Source: Gemmatimonadota bacterium
Lineage (GTDB): Bacteria; Gemmatimonadota; Gemmatimonadetes; Gemmatimonadales; Gemmatimonadaceae
Reading direction: 5' to 3'
Length of the DNA stretch: 28,730 nt
Assembly: GCA_003131365.1 (NCBI GenBank)
Contig: PKVB01000188.1
Location: forward strand, 11,422-40,151
In this document: positions 22,746 to 28,730 of the stretch, in pieces
Position numbering within the stretch: the stretch's first letter is position 1
Layout of the letters: every line of letters begins with the position of its first letter
The notes under the pieces: generated by a model
What the model was told of the DNA's origin: nothing
The model's input: only the letters and a program-made list of their open reading frames with translations
The model's database searches: none
Translations under genes and position numbers: made by a program

Positions 22746-23577
22746 TGAACTCCACCGTCACCGGGCGCGTGATCACGCCGGCCCTGACGCCTTCGTCGAG
22801 GAAGAGCCGGATTGCCGCGCGGCCGCGCTCGCCGTAGTCGAGTGTCCAGTCGTTCACGTACATCCCGACGAACGTGTCGGCCTTGCTCCGATCGAGTCCG
22901 CGCGCATAGCGCATCGCGTGGTCGAGAGCATTCTTGCGATGATCGAGTCCGTACGCGATGCTCTCCCGAAGGTGCCGGGAGACCTTTTTCTGGACGTCGC
23001 GGGGCATGTCCTTCCGGATGACGTTACCGCCGAGTGGAAGCGGCAGTCCCGTTTTCTCGAGCCACCACGCGCCCATGTCGGCAACGAGATGCAATCCCTC
23101 GTCCTTGTAAGTGAGCTGGCCCTCGTGAATCAGGAGTCCTGCATCGACGTCGCCGCCGAGGACGGCCTGCTCGATCTGATCGAAAGGGACGACGACCGGA
23201 ATGAAATCCGGCTGAAACAGCCTCAGCGCCAGGTACGCGCTCGTCATCAGTCCAGGCACGGCGACCCGCTTGCCGGCAATATCTTTGCGCGTCATCGGCC
23301 GCTTCGACACGAGCATCGGTCCGTAGCCATCGCCCATCGACGCGCCGTGGGGGAGGAGAGCATACAATTCGGAGAGATACGCATAAGCGTGAATTGAGAC
23401 CGCAGTCACATCGAGCTCTCCGCGGAGCGCCCGGCCGTTCAGCGTCTCGATGTCCTGGAGCTCATGGACATAACTGATTCCCTGGGTATCGATCTGTCCG
23501 TCGGCGAGCGCGTAGAACATGAACGCATCGTCCGAGTCAGGACTGTGGGCCAGATGAATCGTGCTGAGTGAGGTCAT
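22735..23577 (-). CDS. mqnD: MqnD-like 1,4-dihydroxy-6-naphthoate synthase (futalosine menaquinone pathway)
   Basis: A 280-residue protein of the MqnA/MqnD group, built like a periplasmic binding protein but cytosolic (no signal peptide). It begins with LAHSPDSDDAFMFYAL, matching the substrate-pocket start of MqnD, and has the signature LLIHEGQLTYKDEGL (His151 the probable catalytic base) and TGLPLPLGGNVI. MqnD converts cyclic dehypoxanthine futalosine to 1,4-dihydroxy-6-naphthoate. This suggests that the organism makes menaquinone by the futalosine route, although no other mqn gene is in the window. The ATG overlaps the upstream stop (ATGA). Because the family also contains MqnA and unassigned binding proteins, the exact reaction is likely rather than certain. 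Confidence 0.82.
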   Translation of the reverse strand: MTSLSTIHLAHSPDSDDAFMFYALADGQIDTQGISYVHELQDIETLNGRALRGELDVTAVSIHAYAYLSELYALLPHGASMGDGYGPMLVSKRPMTRKDIAGKRVAVPGLMTSAYLALRLFQPDFIPVVVPFDQIEQAVLGGDVDAGLLIHEGQLTYKDEGLHLVADMGAWWLEKTGLPLPLGGNVIRKDMPRDVQKKVSRHLRESIAYGLDHRKNALDHAMRYARGLDRSKADTFVGMYVNDWTLDYGERGRAAIRLFLDEGVRAGVITRPVTVEFIDD

Positions 23578-24410
23578 GACTTCATTCCAAGACTTTTCCG
23601 TGCCTGCGATAGAGCGTTCGTGATGTCGTCCTGGTGCCGGGTGTACTCGTCGCGTTTTTTTGCCAGCTCCGCTTTTTGCGCGGCGATCAGCCTTCGCTCG
23701 TAGGAATGGAGCCGAGTCGTGTCGCCAGCGAGGGTAGCAAGGCGCGCCTCCAGAATCAGTCCGAGAAGATGATTCGGATTCTCGCGCAGAATGGTGTCAG
23801 CCTGCGCCTTTGCGAGAGGAAGCGCTCCCGCCACCTCGCCGATCCGCCCCATATCGTAGCGCTGGTCCGTGTTGAGCGGCGAGAGCATCTGATAGGCGGT
23901 CAAAGCCATCGGCGCAAAGAACTGAACGCTATCGATCTTTCCCTGTGTGGCGAGAAGCATTACACGATTGTAAAGGCGATCGGCGCGCTCCTGCGGCGAC
24001 AGGCTCGAGATGTCGGGGGCGCGAACTCCGGCCGATTGATCATCGGCTGCGGTTCCTCGATCGTCGAGTCCAGCTTGTGGCAACGCATTTTGCGAACCGT
24101 CAACGGTGCTTCCACGACTGGCATTGAAGCCGCGACCAGCCGCCATCGCGAACAGAGCGAGAAACGCCAGCGCCGCCACGACCCACGGAAGCACGTTCGT
24201 TCTCGCCTCGCGCGCGACAGGCGCGGCAGCTCCGACCGGGGTGCCGCAGCGGTGACAGAACCTGGCGCCGGGACTTAGATCAGCAGCACAAGAGGCACAA
24301 GTAGCGCCCGCCAGTGGGGCGCCACAGCTCGCGCAGTATCGACCAGTCGCTGCTGCGCCGCAGGAAGGACAGGCTGTCGTTTGGTCGGATGGGGAAGACG
24401 GGGAGGGCAT
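23574..24410 (-). CDS. Double zinc-ribbon membrane protein with extracytoplasmic helical domain
   Basis: A 278-residue protein. Two zinc ribbons stand at the N-terminus: C14/C17/C26/C29 and C38/C41/C52/C55. A single membrane helix at about 73-92 (VLPWVVAALAFLALFAMAAG) follows, then a disordered stretch (about 95-130) and a helical domain (about 135-278) with TPR-like features (ADRLYNRVMLLATQGKID, then NPNHLLGLILEARLATLAGD) and a basic coiled end. The zinc ribbons would lie in the cytoplasm and the helices outside. No function is known to me. It is the first gene of the run that continues into mqnD, kinase and HD-GYP regulator, and its TGA overlaps the mqnD ATG. The 174 bases upstream, to the glutamine synthetase stop, show no clear terminator or promoter. 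Confidence 0.78.
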   Translation of the reverse strand: MPSPSSPSDQTTACPSCGAAATGRYCASCGAPLAGATCASCAADLSPGARFCHRCGTPVGAAAPVAREARTNVLPWVVAALAFLALFAMAAGRGFNASRGSTVDGSQNALPQAGLDDRGTAADDQSAGVRAPDISSLSPQERADRLYNRVMLLATQGKIDSVQFFAPMALTAYQMLSPLNTDQRYDMGRIGEVAGALPLAKAQADTILRENPNHLLGLILEARLATLAGDTTRLHSYERRLIAAQKAELAKKRDEYTRHQDDITNALSQARKSLGMKS

Positions 24411-24584
24411 GCGGGTGAAATTAGTCGGCCGTCACTCCGTACGCATCGATGGACTGAAATCGACGCTGGAATGACGGAGCACTACGCTGCCGCCCGCTTC
24501 CCGCTGCACGCTATTCGCCGCGCGCTAACTGCCCCCGTGACAGATCCCGAGCGGGTTTCGGCAAAGACAAGCACTTGCCCCGAA

Positions 24585-26747
24585 TCAAACCGGGAAGAGC
24601 ATCTCCCGGTACTTGGGCAGCGGCCAGTAATCGTCTCCGACCGACAGCTCCAGCGCGTCGCACGCCTTTCGCACTTCCGCCATGGCGTCGGCTCCCTCCG
24701 ATGTGAGCATCTCCGCCTGCCCGGTCGGATCATCATGCTTGGCCTCGACGCGCGCGATGACATCGCTCATGTCTTCGCGAAATTCCTGGAGCTCCTGCAC
24801 CAGCTCGCCCACCTGATTTGCCGTGACTATCTGCGGAACTACCGCGATGCCTGCCGCCTTCGACTGTGAAGCGGCCTTCGAAAGCAGTCCGAGATAGCCA
24901 TAAGCCGCCGGAATCACCATTGTGTCCACGATCTCGCGCATGGTGTGCAGCTCGATCAGCATGTCCTTCACGTAGCGCTCGACGCGGACGTGATAGCGGG
25001 ACTCTAGCTCCTCCTTGGTGAGAACGCCGAGCTTGGTAAGAAGCGCCCGCGACTGCTTCGACACGAGCTCCTTCAGAGCCTCCGGAGTCCGACGCAGGTT
25101 CGGAAGGCCACGTTTCTTCGCCTCAGCCACCCACTCCTCCGAATAGTTGTTTCCCTCGAAGCGAATCGCCGATGTGTCCTTGAATACCTCTCGAACAACC
25201 TTGAGCACCGCGTCGTCCACCGACTTGGTCTTCTTGAGGGTCTCGCGCAGCGAATCCGTAATCTCACCAATGGAGTCCGCGACAACGGTGTTCAGCAGCG
25301 CGACCGGGAATGCGATCGACGCCGAAGATCCAACGGCGCGGAACTCGAACTTCTGACCAGTGAATGCGAACGGAGAAGTGCGATTGCGATCGGTGTTGTC
25401 GCGCTGAACTTCCGGCAGCTTTGCGACGCCCAGCTTGATCATCTGCTGCTCGGCGGTCCCGGAGCTCTTCCCGACGGCAATCTCCTCGATGACCTTGGTG
25501 AGCATGTCGCCCATGAAAACAGAGATGATCGCTGGTGGCGCTTCGTTGGCGCCGAGTCGGTGCTCGTTGCCCGAGGTCGCGATTCCGGCGCGAAGAAGTC
25601 CCGAGTGCTTGTGGACTCCCCTGAGCACAGCGGCGAGGAAGACGAGGAAGCGAATGTTGTGGTGAGGCGTCTTTCCGGGCTTGAGTAGGTTCAAGCCGTC
25701 AAGGTCCGACGAGTCGGCGATCACCGACATCGACCAGTTGCAGTGTTTTCCCGAGCCGTTGATGCCAGCAAACGGTTTCTCGTGCAATAGCGCCTGGAGG
25801 CCGTGCCTGAGCGCTACGCGTCGCAATGTCGCCATCACGAGCATGTTGTGATCGACGGCAAGATCGGTTTCCTCGAAATACGGTGCCATCTCGAATTGGC
25901 AGGGCGCGACTTCATTGTGCCGAGTAGTGATAGGCACACCGAGCTTGTAAAGCTCGAACTCCGCCTCGGAAATGCATCCCTGGATGCGCTCCGGAATTCC
26001 GCCGAAGTAGTGATCCTCCAGCTGCTGCCCGCGTGGCGGCGGAGCGCCGATGAGAGTGCGACCGCCCATCACGAGATCCGGGCGCATCGCAAAGTGCGAG
26101 CGATCGATGAGGAAATATTCCTGCTCGGGTCCCAACGTCGTGAAGACGCGCTGCACGCCTTTGTCGCCGAGCAGCTCGAGCAGCTCGATGGACTTCTGCG
26201 AAAGCACATCGGAGCTTCTGAGGAGCGGAGTCATTTCATCGAGCGCTTCCCCGTTGTAGCCGATGAAGACCGAGGGAATGCAGAGAGTACGGGCGCCGGT
26301 CGACTCAACAATGAAAACCGGGCTGGCGGGATTCCAGGCCGTATAACCCCGCGCTTCCCACGTTGCACGTAGTCCGCCGGAGGGGAAGCTCGAGGCGTCG
26401 GGCTCGCTCTGAATCAGCTGGTCGCCGGTAAAGGATTCCATCGGCTGCCGGTCGTCATCGAACGCGAAGAACGCGTCGTGCTTTTCCGCCGTGAGCCCGG
26501 TCTGGGGCTGGAACCAGTGGGTGAAGTGCGTGGCGCCGCGCTCGACCGCCCAGTCCTTCATCGTCGCGGCGACGATGTCGGCGATACGCGGATCGAGCGG
26601 CTCACCGAGATCGATGGTGCGCAGCAACGACTTGTAGACCTCCTTGGGCAGCCGCTTCTGCATTACGTGCTTGGAGAATGTATCGACGCCAAACAGCTCA
26701 TCGACTCGATCGGTGGTGGTGCTGAGCACGTCGGACACGATCGGCAT
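24585..26747 (-). CDS. glnN: Type III glutamine synthetase
   Basis: About 720 residues, the normal size of GSIII. I start at the ATG at 26747 (MPIVSDVLSTTTDRVDELFG); the open frame continues 43 codons further, but that part is not family sequence. Landmarks: GPEQEYFLID (206-215), then HYFGGIPERIQGCISEAE, RHNEVAPCQFE (276-286) and KPFAGINGSGKHCNWS (324-339), the metal- and ATP-binding strands of the GS catalytic domain; a long helical C-terminal part is typical of type III. The enzyme makes glutamine from glutamate, ammonia and ATP, usually as a dodecamer. A candidate promoter with an overlapping palindrome lies about 140 bases upstream. No PII or ntr gene is nearby. Confidence 0.93.
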   Translation of the reverse strand: MPIVSDVLSTTTDRVDELFGVDTFSKHVMQKRLPKEVYKSLLRTIDLGEPLDPRIADIVAATMKDWAVERGATHFTHWFQPQTGLTAEKHDAFFAFDDDRQPMESFTGDQLIQSEPDASSFPSGGLRATWEARGYTAWNPASPVFIVESTGARTLCIPSVFIGYNGEALDEMTPLLRSSDVLSQKSIELLELLGDKGVQRVFTTLGPEQEYFLIDRSHFAMRPDLVMGGRTLIGAPPPRGQQLEDHYFGGIPERIQGCISEAEFELYKLGVPITTRHNEVAPCQFEMAPYFEETDLAVDHNMLVMATLRRVALRHGLQALLHEKPFAGINGSGKHCNWSMSVIADSSDLDGLNLLKPGKTPHHNIRFLVFLAAVLRGVHKHSGLLRAGIATSGNEHRLGANEAPPAIISVFMGDMLTKVIEEIAVGKSSGTAEQQMIKLGVAKLPEVQRDNTDRNRTSPFAFTGQKFEFRAVGSSASIAFPVALLNTVVADSIGEITDSLRETLKKTKSVDDAVLKVVREVFKDTSAIRFEGNNYSEEWVAEAKKRGLPNLRRTPEALKELVSKQSRALLTKLGVLTKEELESRYHVRVERYVKDMLIELHTMREIVDTMVIPAAYGYLGLLSKAASQSKAAGIAVVPQIVTANQVGELVQELQEFREDMSDVIARVEAKHDDPTGQAEMLTSEGADAMAEVRKACDALELSVGDDYWPLPKYREMLFPV

Positions 26748-26883
26748 CCTTGACTGGGGTGGGGGCCAGGAAAGGACGCAAGGTAAGGCGTACCGGTCGG
26801 GTTGCAAGAGATACTTAGCCGTCTTACTAACTGCTGATCCGACAGTATCCACAACGCGCTTATCGGAGCGGGGCATTTGTTCG

Positions 26884-26911
26884 TATTATAGTTAGCCGAC
26901 TAATTGTAATA
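26884..26911 (-). promoter_or_regulatory. Candidate promoter/operator of glutamine synthetase: imperfect 12+12 bp palindrome over a TATAAT box
   Basis: TATTATAGTTAG (26884-26895) and CTAATTGTAATA (26900-26911) are complementary at 10 of 12 positions around CCGA. On the - strand the left arm contains a perfect TATAAT (26890-26885), which would give a leader of about 130 bases before glnN. No good -35 lies at the right distance, as expected for an activator-dependent promoter. The AT-rich block stands out in GC-rich DNA. It does not match the GlnR or NtcA consensus that I know. Confidence 0.5.
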
Positions 26912-26954
26912 GTGGCCGAAGACCGGAACTCCACATCCCACGGGCAGTTCGTCG

Positions 26955-28400
26955 CTAGGTCTCGCGTCTCCCGTCGCTCGCCTCTCCCGTTTCCAGCGCC
27001 CACCTGGCCAGCGGCACCGCCAACCCGCCGCCCAACATCGCCTTCAGCACGAACGGCACCGGCTCCCCACCGACCTCCGCATACCACCCCTGCCACGCCT
27101 CGTGGGCGAGCGCGGCCCCGAGCGCATGCAGCGGGTCGGCCGCGATGTCCCCGATGATGACACGCGCAGCCTCGGCGCTCACACCGGCGATTTTCTGGGT
27201 CCGTACCATGAGTTCGTCCGGACCGGCCGCGCGCGAGTGCAACAGGAGATCCGCCTCGGCCGCCGCGCAGTCGCGCAGTGCGAGGAACGACATCATCAGG
27301 CGCCGCTCGGGCAAGCCAAACGCTTCGCTGTTGCGCAGCAGTGCCGCCACGGTCCGCCCCCAACCGTCGAGCAGGCCCGGCCCGCGCAGCAACCGACGAA
27401 CCGGACGCGGGTTCATCGCCTTCGCCACCCACATCATCCGCGCGGCATGGTCGCGCACCGCATGCGCGGCCATCGACCAGCCGTCCGCGGCATCCAGCGG
27501 GCCGGCCGGCGGCTCGGCGTCGGGTATCGGCAGGCCGGCCTCGCGCAGCGCTTCGCCAACGCGTCGCCACTCGTCGGCCCAGAAATCGTCGAAGATGTCG
27601 GGCGCCGGTTGTGCTTCGTCCATCAGTTGCTGCGCGCACGCAAGCGGGTCCGTCAATCCAAGCTCCTCCGCGGCGCCCGCCAGCGATCGTTCGACACCCG
27701 CGCGGCGGAGCTCGAGCAGTCGCAGCGTGCCCTTGGCACCAAGTGGTTCGCTGCCCAGCGTCGCCAGTCGTGCCTCGACATGCTGTTCGCCGAAGCCATA
27801 TGGCCCGCCTTCCCTGCCGTCGTCATTGAGCCAGGCGCGATACTCGGCGATGGCGACCAGTGCCGGTTGCACGGTCGCGTCGTCGAGGCGCTCCGCCGCC
27901 ATGTCGAGCGTCTCGTCGGCAAACCGGCCGGCTTCGAGCCGCGCCCGTTCGAGAATCAGGACCGGCGCGGGACGCGGGTCCGCTTGCAACGACTCGAGGA
28001 AGCCGGGAAACGCCGCGATGCGCTCACGCAGCGCTGCTTCACATTCGGCATCAAAATCCTCACCCATCAGCACCAGCAGTGCGCGGTTCAGGTGCCGGAG
28101 CGGCAAGGCCGGATTCGACGTCTCGCTCGCAAGCATCCCTCCCAGCCGGACGGTGTCGGATCGGATGCTGTCGAGCAGCATTGTCCGGTCGACCTCGTCG
28201 TCCAGCTCGGCGATGTTGTCGAGATCCTCGAGCGCGTTCGCGATGCTTCGCAGTGCGCTGACGTGCGCCCGCATGGAGGCGGGGTCGAACTGCCCCAGCC
28301 GGTGGGCGATCTCCTGTGGCGACTCGTCGGGGTAGCGCAGCGGATCGAGGTGGCGAGCGAGGTCGAGATACGACGCTAGCAGTGCCTCGGTCGCCCTCAT
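26955..28400 (-). CDS. DUF885-like protein lacking the metal-binding motif
   Basis: A 481-residue protein. The N-terminal half fits the DUF885 pattern: LLASYLDLARHLDPLRYP, then LRSIANALEDLD, then the DRTMLLDSIR helix, FLESLQADP.PAPVLILERA and YGFGEQHVEARLATLG. The C-terminal part (about 345-435, GWGRTVAALLRN, then LRDCAAAEADLLLHSRA, then GVSAEAARVIIGDIAADPLHAL) follows the end of the same family. In between, where DUF885 proteins carry HExxPGHH, this one has KAMNPRPVRRLLRGPGLLDG (about 328-346) with no histidine pair, so peptidase activity is not expected. No signal peptide is seen, while many relatives are exported. Its ATG overlaps the upstream stop (ATGA). Base composition is more GC-rich than in the genes to the left. 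The family call is by pattern only. Confidence 0.65.
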   Translation of the reverse strand: MRATEALLASYLDLARHLDPLRYPDESPQEIAHRLGQFDPASMRAHVSALRSIANALEDLDNIAELDDEVDRTMLLDSIRSDTVRLGGMLASETSNPALPLRHLNRALLVLMGEDFDAECEAALRERIAAFPGFLESLQADPRPAPVLILERARLEAGRFADETLDMAAERLDDATVQPALVAIAEYRAWLNDDGREGGPYGFGEQHVEARLATLGSEPLGAKGTLRLLELRRAGVERSLAGAAEELGLTDPLACAQQLMDEAQPAPDIFDDFWADEWRRVGEALREAGLPIPDAEPPAGPLDAADGWSMAAHAVRDHAARMMWVAKAMNPRPVRRLLRGPGLLDGWGRTVAALLRNSEAFGLPERRLMMSFLALRDCAAAEADLLLHSRAAGPDELMVRTQKIAGVSAEAARVIIGDIAADPLHALGAALAHEAWQGWYAEVGGEPVPFVLKAMLGGGLAVPLARWALETGEASDGRRET

Positions 28401-28730
28401 GCCCGCCCCGCGATCTCGCTGTGGGCACCGAACGTGCCCGAACCGGTAAAGTCCGTCACCCGCACCCGTTCGCCGAGCATGGCGTGCGTCAGGGTCGAGC
28501 GCTCAATGGTGCAATCGGGGCCGATGATCGCGTTGGCCACCGCGGCGTCACGGATCACCGAGCCGCGGTCCACCGTCACGTTCGGCCCCACGGTGCAGCG
28601 CTCCAGCGTGCAGTTCTCCTCGATCAGGACCGGTTCGACCAGCCGCACGTCGGGCCCCACACGGGGGTGCCGGGCGGCGCCCTGCTCGAGCAGGAGACCG
28701 TTGGTCTCCAGCGTGGTTTCGAGCTGGCCG
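28397..28730 (-). CDS. Sugar nucleotidyltransferase-like protein, C-terminal left-handed beta-helix (5' part outside window)
   Basis: Only the last 110 residues are in the window; the frame is open to the edge. It starts in a helix (LETTLETNGLLLEQGAARHP) and then shows hexapeptide-type repeats of a left-handed beta-helix: VEPVLIEENCTLERCTVGPNVTV, DRGSVIRDAAVANAIIGPDCTIE, RSTLTHAMLGERVRVTDF. A helix followed by such repeats is typical of long glucose-1-phosphate thymidylyl- or uridylyltransferase-like enzymes, where the beta-helix is the C-terminal domain. An acyl- or acetyltransferase cannot be excluded without the N-terminus. A GTG at 28660 is internal, not the start. The stop overlaps the DUF885-like start by 4 bases, so the two are probably translated together. 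Confidence 0.7.
   Translation of the reverse strand, partial: GQLETTLETNGLLLEQGAARHPRVGPDVRLVEPVLIEENCTLERCTVGPNVTVDRGSVIRDAAVANAIIGPDCTIERSTLTHAMLGERVRVTDFTGSGTFGAHSEIAGRA

Noticed and set aside
20847..22748. Long open frame (633 codons) on the + strand opposite the histidine kinase
   Set aside because: It is the mirror of the kinase reading frame in GC-rich DNA. The - strand product has complete kinase motifs, while the + strand product has no recognisable domain and is Arg/His-rich, as shadow frames are.
26748..26876. N-terminal extension of glutamine synthetase by 43 codons
   Set aside because: The extra residues do not look like GSIII; the family-like sequence begins at the ATG at 26747.
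27102..28379. Two + strand open frames of about 400 codons opposite the DUF885-like gene
   Set aside because: Both have low-complexity Ser/Arg/Ala composition typical of antisense frames at high GC; the - strand frame carries the family pattern and a 4-base overlap with its neighbour.
1..28730. CRISPR array, tRNA or rRNA genes, insertion sequence ends, phage genes
   Set aside because: No regularly spaced repeats, tRNA-like cloverleaf, transposase or phage protein was recognised on reading both strands.

Overview
The window looks like ordinary chromosome from a free-living, Gram-negative-type bacterium, most probably a member of Gemmatimonadota. The lineage is inferred from gene content (futalosine-pathway MqnD, type III glutamine synthetase, plasmid-type RPA initiator on a chromosome, Lhr, many lipoproteins) and was not tested by any search. 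No rRNA, tRNA, CRISPR array, insertion sequence or prophage gene was recognised. No stretch longer than about 210 bases lacks a gene.

Left part (1-5000, + strand): the 3' end of an M1 metallopeptidase; a tight run of fatty-acid desaturase, YggX-like iron protein and GH3/NagZ-type lipoprotein; a NUDIX-fused winged-helix (NrtR-like) regulator behind a perfect 8+8 bp palindrome; and a small unknown gene. Facing them on the - strand are a LIG-POL type ligase D, a cold-shock protein with a strong terminator, and a small CxxC protein.

Middle part (7900-17100): an unknown lipoprotein (+), an S41 C-terminal processing protease (-) with a strong terminator, an RPA-like replication initiator (-) whose start almost touches that of a divergent phospholipase D/cardiolipin synthase-like gene (+), and a full-length Lhr helicase (+).

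Right part (17100-26900, - strand): read in the direction of transcription (right to left), a type III glutamine synthetase; an overlapping four-gene run of zinc-ribbon membrane protein, mqnD, GAF/PAS histidine kinase and REC-HD-GYP regulator; an acidic/AT-hook/lysine-rich histone-H1-like protein with its own terminator; then an alpha/beta hydrolase overlapping a MerR-like regulator.

The last 1.8 kb (about 26950-28730) holds a sugar-nucleotidyltransferase-like beta-helix end and a DUF885-like protein. It has clearly higher GC (about 63-83% in lines counted by hand, against about 57% in a glutamine synthetase line), so it may be transferred DNA or an assembly join.

No wholly new multi-gene system was recognised. 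The best leads are single proteins with altered key residues (GH3 dyad Asp to Asn, first PLD motif Lys to Arg, DUF885-like protein without its metal motif), a four-cysteine YggX, the polyampholytic H1-like protein, and two palindromic candidate operators.
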